Shown here: positions 46,501 to 53,950 of the stretch, piece after piece
Numbering within the stretch: position 1 is the stretch's first letter
Layout of the letters: every line of letters starts with the position of its first letter
Assembly: GCA_019973575.1 (NCBI GenBank)
Contig: BPUI01000001.1
Span: 2,678,342-2,742,341, forward strand
Reading direction: 5' to 3'
Length of the DNA stretch: 64,000 nt
From: Gemmatimonadetes bacterium T265
GTDB taxonomy: Bacteria; Gemmatimonadota; Gemmatimonadetes; Gemmatimonadales; Gemmatimonadaceae
The notes under the pieces: model-generated
What the model was told of the DNA's origin: nothing
Database searches by the model: none
What the model saw: the letters and a program-made list of their open reading frames with translations, nothing else
Position numbers and translations under genes: made by a program

Positions 46501-47163
46501 CACCCCGAGCGCGGGGCCGTCCCGCCGACGCGCTTCATCGCGATCGCGGAGGACTCGGGCCTCATCCTGCCGCTCGGCCGCTTCGTGCTCGACGAGGCGT
46601 GCCGGCAGGCGGCGGCGTGGCGGCGCGCGGGCGCGCCGGCGACCGAGCGCGCGCCGTACGTCACGGTGAACATCTCGGGGCGCCAGCTCCAGGACGCCGG
46701 CTTCGTGGCGGAGGTGGCGGCCGCGCTCGGCCGTTGGGAGCTCGCGCCGGACGCGCTCGTCCTCGAGATCACCGAGGGCGTGGTCATGCAGGACACCGAG
46801 GCCAACCTCGCGCGCCTCGCCGAGCTCAAGACGTTAGGCGTCCGCCTCGCGATCGACGACTTCGGGACGGGCTACTCGAGCCTCAGCTACCTGCAGCGCT
46901 TCCCGGTCGACGTGCTGAAGATCGACAAGAGCTTCGTCGACGGCGTGCACGACCGCGAGAGCAGCGAGGCCCTCGCGCGCACGATCGTCGCGCTGGGCCG
47001 CACGCTGTCGCTCTGCACGGTGGCCGAGGGGATCGAGCACGCGGGGCAGCGCGACGCGCTGCGCGCACTCGGCTGCACGCTCGGGCAGGGCTACCTGTTC
47101 GCGCGGCCGCTGCCGCCGGGCGAGGTCGAGCTGATGTTCGCCGGGGCGGGCTGCGCGGCCTGA
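43519..47163 (+). CDS. Membrane PAS-GGDEF-EAL cyclic-di-GMP protein
   Basis: About 1,214 residues. The N-terminus has roughly ten hydrophobic helices (VVLATALYVLVHAVWLATHW onward), not a MASE type I recognise. Then come three PAS domains (near 395-510, 520-650 and 660-780). The diguanylate cyclase domain has RLGGDEFAVLL with the product-inhibition RxxD in RGCDTVARL. The EAL phosphodiesterase domain has GAEALARWTHPERG, DDFGTGYSSLSYL and LKIDKSF. Both catalytic motifs are intact, so it may switch between making and breaking c-di-GMP. The true start is uncertain: GTG 43507, ATG 43519 and TTG 43645 are all possible; helix 1 begins near 43680. Confidence 0.88.
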   Translation: MNRTCNWRRWRALAPTRQFTGRSERCAFIPPARPPPSAVPAYLSTPARRLGSPVVLATALYVLVHAVWLATHWGGAANRVLIADAFILPTFFVTAIAAGRNARCPALDPRVRRAWAWLTASFVLLWFANLVWTWRDLVPDAPAALNTWGRNFVILSYAPLLTGLLVFPSAPRTRADRRRFALDVATTVLGAGLVLWILVIGPATLEPSKGFVPDLLAHAAAVLDFAVVAVIVALLLGQVDAGSRLALRVLAAGQLLSVTAGVVVTVLSRTGTVAPGDWVDGLWMLSDALIFVAADLQYRRATGAESSTPRVTREGGFTLLPYAGVALGYALLLFVSRPWWGQALGVVIFGGVALSALVVVRQVAALRENRRLVAERLAQDEYFRGLIEHASDIVYVADVEGRLTYASPSADRAFGYPPRFGMGRPGLEFVHPDDVARAHAALAAAAAGTRSVVELRAQHASGRWVVIEVAVGPLPGRETQVVLNVRDVTERVEAAAALRESQRALETLLGNLPGMAYRCANTPEWPFEFASDGCAALTGYAAAQLTAHAGAPPRVSYGSLIHPDDRAPIWHAVQAAIAVRRPFQLDYRITTADGRERYVSERGRAVFDEHGTFRALEGFVMDVTERTLIEVERARLVAQRDAERALLDAVLEQMPAAVVIAEAPTGRLLVGNGLVDRIFDGALAPDDAATPDGTVTDASAVVAFHPDGRRVAPKDWPLARAVAGEQVLGEELRIARARDDAAWVRISAGPVRDREGRIVAGVAVAEDVTERKRLESRLEHQAFHDPLTALANRALFRDRVAHALASGRRDRTRPTVLFLDLDDFKAVNDSLGHGEGDRLLVQVAARLLDATRGCDTVARLGGDEFAVLLDATHGPEDAVVVAERIVRVLSQPVALAAREVLVGTSIGIAAAEAEDGADELLRNADLAMYRAKARGKGTYEIFAPQLYEEMHDRVVLEVDLRRGLERGEFWLAYQPIVDLASERVVGAEALARWTHPERGAVPPTRFIAIAEDSGLILPLGRFVLDEACRQAAAWRRAGAPATERAPYVTVNISGRQLQDAGFVAEVAAALGRWELAPDALVLEITEGVVMQDTEANLARLAELKTLGVRLAIDDFGTGYSSLSYLQRFPVDVLKIDKSFVDGVHDRESSEALARTIVALGRTLSLCTVAEGIEHAGQRDALRALGCTLGQGYLFARPLPPGEVELMFAGAGCAA

Positions 47164-47189
47164 CGTTTCCCGTCGTGCGCGCACCGGAT

Positions 47190-47195
47190 TAGAAT
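47190..47195 (+). promoter_or_regulatory. Possible -10 box TAGAAT for the sugar porter gene
   Basis: TAGAAT at 47190-47195 with a weak -35-like TTTCCC (47166-47171) 18 bases upstream, in the 100-base gap between the c-di-GMP gene and the sugar porter gene. It would give a leader of about 60 bases before GTG 47263. Confidence 0.35.
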
Positions 47196-47262
47196 CGGCC
47201 GGGTCGGCGCGCCGCGGTCGCGCGCGCCGCGGTCCCGCCCACCCCCGGCCTCGCCTCCGCCC

Positions 47263-48666
47263 GTGACCGCCCGCACCTCCGTCGTCTTCAGCGCGCTCGT
47301 CGCGGCCCTCGGCGGGCTGCTGTTCGGCTTCGACACGGCCGTGATCTCGGGGACCGACCAGGCGCTCCAGCGCGTCTTCGCGCTCGACGCCTCGGGACTC
47401 GGCACGGTCGTGACCTGGGCCATCCTCGGCACCATCGTCGGCGCGTTCACCGCAGGGCCGCCGGCCGAACGCCTCGGCCGGCGGCGTGTGCTCTTCGTGC
47501 TTGCGCTCGGCTTCTTCGTCGCGGCCGTCGGGACCGCCCTCGCGTCGAGCCTCGCGATGTTCGTCGCGTTCCGCTTCCTCGGCGGGCTCGCCGTCGGCGG
47601 CGCGTCGGTCGTCTCGCCGCTCTACATCGCCGAGATCGCGCCCGCGCGCCTCCGCGGGCGGCTGGTCGCTCTCAACCAGCTCAACATCGTCGCCGGCATC
47701 CTCATCGCCTTTCTGTCGAATTTCGTGATCGCGCGGGCGATCCCGGGCGACACCGCGTGGCGGTGGATGCTCGGCGTCCAGGCCTTCCCGGCCGCCGCGT
47801 TCTTCCTGCTGCTCTTCGCCATCCCCGAGAGCCCGCGCTGGCTCGCCAAGCAGGGGCGCACGGACGAGGCGCGGCGCGTGCTCGCGCGCGTCGCCGACGG
47901 CGGCGAGGCAGGCGCGGACGCGGAGCTCGGCGCGATCACCGCCTCGCTCGCCGAAGACAATGCGACCGGCGTGCACCTGCACGAGCGGCTCTTCCAGCGC
48001 CGCTACGCGCGCCCGATCCTGCTCGCCGTCGTGATCGCGGTGCTCAACCAGCTCTCCGGCATCAACGCGGTGCTCTACTACGCGCCGCGCGTCTTCCGGC
48101 AGGCCGGCTCGGGAACCGACTCGGCGCTGCTCCAGTCGGTGCTCGTCGGCGGGACGAACCTCGTGTTCACCGTGCTCGCGCTCTTCATCATCGACCGCTT
48201 CGGGCGCCGGCCGCTGCTCGCGGCCGGCGGGATCGGGGCGGCCGCGTCGCTCGGGCTGACGGCGTTAGGCTTCGCCCACCCCGCGGCGCCGAGCGTCGGG
48301 CTGGTCCTCGCCGGGCTCGTCGGGTTCATCGCGAGCCACGCCATCGGCCAGGGCGCGGTGATCTGGGTGTTCATCTCGGAGATCTTCCCCAACGCGGTGC
48401 GCGAGAAGGGCGGCGCGCTGGGCAGCTTCACGCACTGGGTGATGGCGGCGCTCGTGACGCGCTTCTTCCCCGTCGTGGCGCAGTCGTCCGGGACGATGGT
48501 GTTCGCCTTCTTCGCGCTGATGATGTTCCTGCAGTTCTTCTTCGCCTGGCGCGTGATGCCGGAGACCAAGGGTTTCTCGCTCGAGGCGCTCCAGACGCGC
48601 CTCGGCATGGACGCGGCGGAGTCGGGCGCGGTGCCGGCCGCGCCCGCGTCGGCGCGTGTGGGCTAG
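47263..48666 (+). CDS. Sugar porter family MFS transporter (XylE/GalP-like)
   Basis: A 467-residue carrier with twelve predicted helices. Sugar-porter signatures are present: GGLLFGFDTAVISGT in helix 1, LGRRRVLF between helices 2 and 3, VSPLYIAEIAPARLRGRLVA, PESPRWLAKQGR, the QLSGINAVLYYAPRVF helix 7 motif, IDRFGRRPLL and the final PETKGFSLEAL. It imports a hexose or pentose, probably with protons. It has its own promoter-like box and a GTG start. Polysaccharide-degrading enzymes elsewhere in the window could supply its substrate. Confidence 0.92.
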   Translation: MTARTSVVFSALVAALGGLLFGFDTAVISGTDQALQRVFALDASGLGTVVTWAILGTIVGAFTAGPPAERLGRRRVLFVLALGFFVAAVGTALASSLAMFVAFRFLGGLAVGGASVVSPLYIAEIAPARLRGRLVALNQLNIVAGILIAFLSNFVIARAIPGDTAWRWMLGVQAFPAAAFFLLLFAIPESPRWLAKQGRTDEARRVLARVADGGEAGADAELGAITASLAEDNATGVHLHERLFQRRYARPILLAVVIAVLNQLSGINAVLYYAPRVFRQAGSGTDSALLQSVLVGGTNLVFTVLALFIIDRFGRRPLLAAGGIGAAASLGLTALGFAHPAAPSVGLVLAGLVGFIASHAIGQGAVIWVFISEIFPNAVREKGGALGSFTHWVMAALVTRFFPVVAQSSGTMVFAFFALMMFLQFFFAWRVMPETKGFSLEALQTRLGMDAAESGAVPAAPASARVG

Positions 48667-48707
48667 GCGCGCGGCACACGCCGGGCCGCCCGCTCCGCCG
48701 CAGGTAG

Positions 48708-48728
48708 CCCCCGCGCCGCGCGCGGGGG
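48708..48728. terminator. Hairpin between convergent sugar porter and dioxygenase genes
   Basis: CCCCCGCGC (48708-48716) pairs with GCGCGGGGG (48720-48728) around a three-base loop, between convergent genes that end at 48666 and 48774. There is no U-tract. Confidence 0.4.
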
Positions 48729-48773
48729 GCCACCGCCGCGCTTCGTCACACCTCGACGCAGGCGCGAACGGTC

Positions 48774-49730
48774 CTATCCCACCCGCACGCCGAGGTTGAT
48801 CACGCCGGCGTAGCCGCCGCCCTGCGGCGCCGCCCGGAGCGTCAGCGCGGGCCGCTCGGCCGCGCTCAGGCTGTCGTAGATGCCGTCGTCCGAGTTGCGC
48901 ATGTCCCGCGCGCCGCGGGTGTTGTACGGCGCGTGCGCGTGGACCGCGTCGGTGAGCCCGTCGTCGAAGAAGAACTGCGACGTGAACTCGTACGACTTCG
49001 TCGACCCGGCGCGGAGGCGCAGCTTGAAATGGATGTGCACCGCGCGTCCGTTGTACCAGCCCGGGTAGACGGTCCGGAACTGCGCCGCGCCGTGCGCGTC
49101 GGTGACCTGATACCCGCGCAGGAACTTCTTGCCCGTGGTCCCCGCGCGCGGGTCCCCGTCGTGCGACGGCGCGCCGGCGACCGAGTCGCGCGGCCGGTTA
49201 GGCGGCGCGCCGGGTGGCGCCCCCGGTGGCGCCCCCGGTGGCGGCCCCGGTGGCGGCCCGGGCGGCATGCCGCCGCCGGGCGGCGGCCCCGGAGGCGGTC
49301 CGAGCGACGACACGTCCGAGTACTCCCCGGCCGGGTCGGCGTGCCACACGTCGAGGTAGGCGCCCGTGAGGGGCGCGCACGAGCGGTCGCCCACGCGCGA
49401 GACCGCGAACTGCAGCGAGAGCGGCACCCCGGCGACCACGAGCCCCGTCGACGGGTCCGGGCGGATGTCGGAGCGCAACAGGTGTTCGTCGACGAAGAAC
49501 GGTCCCTCGGTCAGGGCCGCGGTGAGCACGCACGACGGACCGGCGTCGGGCACCGTCCCGCCCGCGGCCGCCGCGCGCCTTGCATCGTTGGTCTCGCGAG
49601 TCGCCGCCGGCTTCGCGACGCAGCCGGCAACGGACTGCGAGACGATCACGCTTGCGGCGCCCCGGACGGCAAAGCCGAGGAGGTCGCGGCGGGTCAGATG
49701 AGAGCGCAAGTCGGGACGAGAGAACGGCAT
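48774..49730 (-). CDS. Tat-exported intradiol ring-cleavage dioxygenase with Pro/Gly-rich insert
   Basis: A 318-residue protein. The start has TRRDLLGFAVRGAASVIVSQ, a twin-arginine signal. The core matches extracellular protocatechuate/catechol dioxygenases: LTEGPFFVDEHLLRSDIRP, AYLDVWHADPAGEYSD (first Tyr ligand), TVYPGWYNGRAVHIHFKLRL (second Tyr and two His ligands of Fe3+). Between the ligands sits a collagen-like insert of about 35 residues in GPPPG/APPG units, encoded by a GC-rich repeat at about 49200-49310. These enzymes open aromatic diols. The substrate and location (envelope) are inferred. Confidence 0.88.
   Translation of the reverse strand: MPFSRPDLRSHLTRRDLLGFAVRGAASVIVSQSVAGCVAKPAATRETNDARRAAAAGGTVPDAGPSCVLTAALTEGPFFVDEHLLRSDIRPDPSTGLVVAGVPLSLQFAVSRVGDRSCAPLTGAYLDVWHADPAGEYSDVSSLGPPPGPPPGGGMPPGPPPGPPPGAPPGAPPGAPPNRPRDSVAGAPSHDGDPRAGTTGKKFLRGYQVTDAHGAAQFRTVYPGWYNGRAVHIHFKLRLRAGSTKSYEFTSQFFFDDGLTDAVHAHAPYNTRGARDMRNSDDGIYDSLSAAERPALTLRAAPQGGGYAGVINLGVRVG
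49205..49302. repeat. GC-rich repeat encoding a Pro/Gly insert in the dioxygenase
   Basis: Imperfect tandem units such as GGTGGCGCCCCC and GGTGGCGGCCCC repeat through this stretch inside the dioxygenase gene and give the GAPPGAPPG/GPPPG pattern. Length probably varies between strains. Confidence 0.75.
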
Positions 49731-50083
49731 GGGCGGACGGGGCAGGGGGCGGGAACGCGCGACCTCGGGCGGGGATCTGGACGTCCGAGTCTACCGGCGT
49801 GCGCGCACCGCGCGCCCCCGTCCCGTTCCGAACGGCACCGTCGTGTTCCGAAGCGCGAGCGCCGACTCGGAGACATAAGAACGGGATGGCTCCGGCCGCC
49901 GGCCGCGTGGACGTGTCGACAGGATCCGCCGCCGTCCCGGACGCGCTCGTAACGCGTGGACCGACGTTCGCGACACCGACGTGCAGTTCGGCACCTGACC
50001 GCAACGGTTCCGGCGATGTCGCGCGTGTTCTTCGCGAAGGTCAACGGCCGGCGTCGTCCGGCCCTCCCCGCTCGGAGTGAAGT
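49731..50083. other. Divergent intergenic region, dioxygenase/histidine kinase
   Basis: About 350 bases with no convincing gene. It contains two GTTCCGAA copies about 25 bases apart near 49825-49855, an A/T-richer patch around 49870-49885 that could hold promoters for both directions, and GGAG nine bases before the kinase ATG. Confidence 0.4.
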
Positions 50084-51619
50084 ATGCGCCGTCATCCGCC
50101 CCCGACCGTGAGCACGATGAACGCGCGAGGCGGGCCGGGCGGTGCCGCGCTGCCCCCGGGTCGGTGGGATCTGCACTCCCGCCTCTCGGCCGCCTCGGCC
50201 GCGTTCGTGCTGCTCGCGCTCGCGGCCCTCGTCGCGACACCGCTCGTCACGTTCCGCCGCCTCGAGGCGCTCCACCGCGCGTCCGAGGCGACGACCGTCG
50301 CGGCGGCGACGGACCTTGCCGACCTGCGGGTCTTGTTCACCGAGGAGATCGTGCTGCGCCAGCTCCTCCGCGAGGGCGACGATTCGACGGCGGCGCTGCG
50401 CTACGACACCACGCGCGCGCACATCGAATCGGTGATGGCGCACCTCGCGCGGATCGCGCCCCAGATCGGCCCCGCGGTCCCCGGGCGCGTCGCGGCGCTC
50501 GCGCGGTGCCTCGAACGCTGGCACGCCGCCGCGGACAGCGCCGTGATCGGGCGGGTGACCACGCGCCTCGCCGGCGCACGCCTGTCGCGGCTCCGGGCGC
50601 TCCGCGACTCGACCCTCGCCGCGCACGCGCACCTCGCGGCCGAGGTCCAGCGGATCGACGCCCACGACCACTGGGTCGGGACGCGCGCCGTGGCGGACCA
50701 GCGCTACCTGTCGACCGTGCTTGGCGCGCTGGCCGCGGTGGCGGCGGCCGTGGTCGCGGGCTTCGCGCGGCGCGAGCGCCGCCTCACGCGCGCGCTCGCG
50801 CGCGCCGTCGACGAGGAGCACCGCCTGCGGGCCGCGGCCGAGCGGCAGCGCGAAGCGGTGGTGCGGCTCGGGGAGAGCAAGGCGCGCCTGGTGCGCGGGT
50901 TCACGCACGACGTGAAGAATCCGATCGGGGCCGCCGACGGCTACCTCGGCCTCCTCGAGGACGGCATCCCCGACCCGCCGAGCGAAGCCCAGCGCCGGAG
51001 CCTCGAGCGGGCGCGCCGCTCGCTCCGGGCCGCGCTCCACCTCATCGGCGACCTGCTGGAGGTGTCGCGCGCGGAGTCCGGCGCGATCGACGTCCGGCCC
51101 ACGCCGACCGACCTCGCCGCGGTCGCCCGCGACGCCGCCGAAGAGTACCGCGCCCAGGCGGACGCCAAGGGACTTCGGCTGCACGTCGCCGTCGACGACG
51201 GCGTGCCGTGCGTCACGACCGACCCCGTGCGCGTCCGCCAGGTGTTAGGCAACCTGGTCGCGAACGCGGTCAAGTACACCGACCGCGGGCAGGTCGTCGT
51301 GCGCCTGCTCGGGGCCGACGCCGGCCGCCGCGCGAACCGCGCCCCGCGGTACGCGATCGAGGTCGCCGACACGGGGCCGGGCATCGCCCCGGAGCACCAG
51401 GCGCGGCTCTTCGAGGAGTTCGTCCGCCTCGACCCGGAGGCCGCGCCCGGCGTCGGCATCGGGCTCGCGATCAGCCGGCGGATCGCGCAGGCGCTCGGCG
51501 GCGACATCGCCGTCCGCAGCGCCGTAGGCCGGGGGAGCACGTTCGTGCTCTGGCTTCCGGGCACGCCGGACCGGCCCGCGATCGAGAGACCATCGCGTGT
51601 TCCGGCGGCGCTCGTCTGA
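50084..51619 (+). CDS. Sensor histidine kinase
   Basis: A 511-residue membrane kinase. One helix near 37-58 (ASAAFVLLALAALVATPLVT) and one near 215-232 enclose a periplasmic region of about 150 residues rich in helices, without a recognised sensor domain. The dimerisation domain has the H-box FTHDVKNPIGAADGYLGLLE, followed by the ATPase domain with NLVANAVKYTDRG (N box), DTGPGIAPEH (G1) and GVGIGLAISRRIAQALGG (G2). GGAGTGAAGT precedes ATG. No response regulator is adjacent; one with a degenerate Hpt tail lies 2.3 kb downstream on the other strand. Confidence 0.9.
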   Translation: MRRHPPPTVSTMNARGGPGGAALPPGRWDLHSRLSAASAAFVLLALAALVATPLVTFRRLEALHRASEATTVAAATDLADLRVLFTEEIVLRQLLREGDDSTAALRYDTTRAHIESVMAHLARIAPQIGPAVPGRVAALARCLERWHAAADSAVIGRVTTRLAGARLSRLRALRDSTLAAHAHLAAEVQRIDAHDHWVGTRAVADQRYLSTVLGALAAVAAAVVAGFARRERRLTRALARAVDEEHRLRAAAERQREAVVRLGESKARLVRGFTHDVKNPIGAADGYLGLLEDGIPDPPSEAQRRSLERARRSLRAALHLIGDLLEVSRAESGAIDVRPTPTDLAAVARDAAEEYRAQADAKGLRLHVAVDDGVPCVTTDPVRVRQVLGNLVANAVKYTDRGQVVVRLLGADAGRRANRAPRYAIEVADTGPGIAPEHQARLFEEFVRLDPEAAPGVGIGLAISRRIAQALGGDIAVRSAVGRGSTFVLWLPGTPDRPAIERPSRVPAALV

Positions 51620-51706
51620 CCACCGCGCGGCGGCGGAGGGTCCGCACGGCACGGCGCGGACGACGCAGATTGCACGACTGTCGCGCCCACCCCACGCGCC
51701 CCCGCC

Positions 51707-53134
51707 ATGTCCCGCCTCAGGACCGCCCGACGCCTCGCGCGCGCCGCGCCGATCGCCCTCGCGCTCGCCGCGCCGGCACACGCTCAGCCGGTACTCACTC
51801 CCTACCAGTCGCTCGGCCGCGACCTGCTCCGCGAACTGGTCGAGACGAACACGACCTACTCCGCCGGGAGTACGACGAAGGCCGCCGACGCGCTGGCGGC
51901 GCGCTTCCGCGCGGCCGGCTTTCCGGCCGCGGACATCCAGATCGTCGGGCCCGACACGGGGCGCGACGCGAAGGACCGGAGCCTCGTCGTGCGCTACCGC
52001 GGGCGCGGACGGCGCCGCCCCATCCTGCTCCTCGGCCACCTCGACGTCGTCGAGGCGCGGCGCGCGGACTGGGTGCTCGACCCGTTCACGCTCGCCGAGC
52101 GCGACGGCCACTTCTACGGCCGCGGCACGCTCGACATGAAGAACGGCGACGCGGCGTGGACGGCCGCGCTGCTCCGCATGAAGCAGGAAGGCGTCGTGCC
52201 CGACGGCGACTACATCCTCGCGCTCACCGCCGGGGAGGAGGGCGGCGGCGGCTACAACGGCGCCGAGTGGCTCCGCGAGCGGAGGCCGGACCTCGTCGAC
52301 GCGCAGTACGCGCTCAACGCGGACGGCGGGGGGGGCGAACTCCGCGGCACCACCCCCGTCGCCCTCGACGTCGACGCGGCGGAGAAGGTGTTCCACTCGG
52401 TGCACCTCACGGCACGCAACCCCGGCGGCCACAGCTCGCTCCCGACCAAGGACAACGCGATCTACCGCGTCGCCGCCGCGTTAGGCCGCGTGGCCGCCTA
52501 CGACTTCCCGGTGCAGACCAACGCGGTCACGCGGGCCTACTTCGCCCGCACGGCCGCGCTCGGCCGCGACGCGCTCGCGGCGGACATGCGCGCCGTGGGC
52601 GCGGCCGAGACGCCCGACAGCGCGGCGGCCGCGCGCCTCGCCGCGCGCTCCCCGTTCTACAACGCGCTCCTCCGCACGACCTGCGTCGCTACCCTCGTCG
52701 AGGGCGGGCACGCCGTCAACGCGCTACCGCAGCGGGCGCAGGCCACCGTCAACTGTCGCATCCTTCCCGGCGTCGACCCGGCCGCGGTCGAGCGCACGCT
52801 GCGCGACGTCGTCGCCGACACGGCGGTCGCCGTCACGCCCGCGGACTCGGCCCACCCGATCCCGCCGTCCCCGCTGCCGGCCGCGCTCGAGCGGACCCTG
52901 CACGCGGTCGCGGCGTCGCTCTGGGGGCCGCTCCCCGTCATCCCGGACATGGCGACCGGCGCCTCCGACGCCGTGTACCTCACGGCCCGGATGCCCGTGT
53001 ACGGCGTGAGCGGCCTCTTCGCGGACCCGAACAACGCGGACGACACGCGGGCGCACGGGCTAAACGAGCGCATCGGCGTGCGCGCGTTCTACGACCAGCT
53101 CGAGTTCACGTACCGGCTGCTGCGCGCGCTCTGA
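51707..53134 (+). CDS. Secreted M20 family metallopeptidase
   Basis: A 475-residue peptidase with a signal (ARRLARAAPIALALAAPAHA, then QP). Zinc and catalytic motifs: LLLGHLDVVEARRADW (His and Asp), YGRGTLDMKNGD (bridging Asp), ALTAGEEGGGGYNG (general base Glu) and the C-terminal IPDMATGASDAVYL segment. It is the carboxypeptidase/dipeptidase group with an inserted dimerisation domain (HLTARNPGGHSSLP). It probably trims peptides in the periplasm. It follows the histidine kinase gene by 87 bases, probably with its own promoter. Confidence 0.9.
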   Translation: MSRLRTARRLARAAPIALALAAPAHAQPVLTPYQSLGRDLLRELVETNTTYSAGSTTKAADALAARFRAAGFPAADIQIVGPDTGRDAKDRSLVVRYRGRGRRRPILLLGHLDVVEARRADWVLDPFTLAERDGHFYGRGTLDMKNGDAAWTAALLRMKQEGVVPDGDYILALTAGEEGGGGYNGAEWLRERRPDLVDAQYALNADGGGGELRGTTPVALDVDAAEKVFHSVHLTARNPGGHSSLPTKDNAIYRVAAALGRVAAYDFPVQTNAVTRAYFARTAALGRDALAADMRAVGAAETPDSAAAARLAARSPFYNALLRTTCVATLVEGGHAVNALPQRAQATVNCRILPGVDPAAVERTLRDVVADTAVAVTPADSAHPIPPSPLPAALERTLHAVAASLWGPLPVIPDMATGASDAVYLTARMPVYGVSGLFADPNNADDTRAHGLNERIGVRAFYDQLEFTYRLLRAL

Positions 53135-53260
53135 CGGGGGAGCGCCTAACGTCCGGAGCCGGCGCGCCCGTCCGGCGCGGATGGTGTCGCGCGTCACCCC
53201 GCGCGCGACGCCGACGCGCGCGCCCCCTCGTGCCGCGTCGGGGTCCGGGTAAGCTCGCGG

Positions 53261-53776
53261 GTGTTGCTCGCGTCCAGTGATTCGCGCGCCGCCGCCCCCG
53301 ACCGACCCCGCCTAGCCCGCCGCCCGGTGCCTCGGCAATCGTCCGACGTGCAACAGCTGATCGCCGCCATCTCGCGGCAGCTCGCCGAACGGGCGCGCGT
53401 CACCGAGTGGCTGCTCCTTCCGGACCGCGACGGCACGCCGCGCGAAGTCGACGTCCTCGTCGACGTCACGACGCGCTCGCGTCCGGTTCGCATCGCGATC
53501 GAGTACGGCGCCGGCACCCGCCCCGTCGGCGTCGGGTGGATCGAACAGCTCCACGGCAAGTATCGCGACCTCCCAGTCGACCACGTGGTCGCCGTCGCGA
53601 AGGGGGGGTTCACCCCGGCCGCCCGGACGACGGCTGCGGTGCGCCAGATCCGCCTCCTTACCCTCGCGGAAGCGCGTCGCGCCGATTGGGCGCGGGCGTT
53701 CGACGACGCGGCGCGCTCACCACGCGCGGGACCGCTGATGACCTCGAGCAGGGATGCCGACGTACCTGCTGCGTGA
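53261..53776 (+). CDS. Small PD-(D/E)XK nuclease-like protein
   Basis: A 171-residue protein. From about residue 30 it shows a restriction-endonuclease-like pattern: helix VQQLIAAISRQLAERARV, strand EVDVLVDV (acidic), strand RIAIEYGAG where the E-x-K motif would lie (Tyr-Gly instead of x-Lys), VGWIEQLHGKYRDLP and VVAVAKGGFTPAA. Comparable small Mrr/Hjc-like proteins exist, but the catalytic Lys is not obvious, so it may be inactive or bind DNA only. GTG 53261 or GTG 53327 could be the start. No neighbour shows its role. Confidence 0.5.
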   Translation: MLLASSDSRAAAPDRPRLARRPVPRQSSDVQQLIAAISRQLAERARVTEWLLLPDRDGTPREVDVLVDVTTRSRPVRIAIEYGAGTRPVGVGWIEQLHGKYRDLPVDHVVAVAKGGFTPAARTTAAVRQIRLLTLAEARRADWARAFDDAARSPRAGPLMTSSRDADVPAA

Positions 53777-53950
53777 CTCGCACGAATGCGCCGTGAGCCG
53801 GGCGCCGGTACGACGACCACCGGCTGCTGCGCAGCACTCCCCGGGCACGGTCGAGACGTTCGGGGATGCCTGCCCACGTCGCTCGTGAGCGAACGGGGCG
53901 CCGGCGCGGCTACCGACCGCGCCGCGGAAGGCCCTACGCCGCGCCTATGC

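Noticed and set aside
47200-47240. Repeated CGCGCCGCGGTC near the sugar porter start
   Set aside because: Short, GC-only, and within expected composition noise.
49205-49302. Short-repeat array resembling CRISPR
   Set aside because: Units are tandem without spacers and encode a Pro/Gly insert.
50077-53280. A 1,067-residue open frame over the histidine kinase and M20 genes
   Set aside because: Arg-rich shadow frame of two well-supported genes; high GC removes stop codons.
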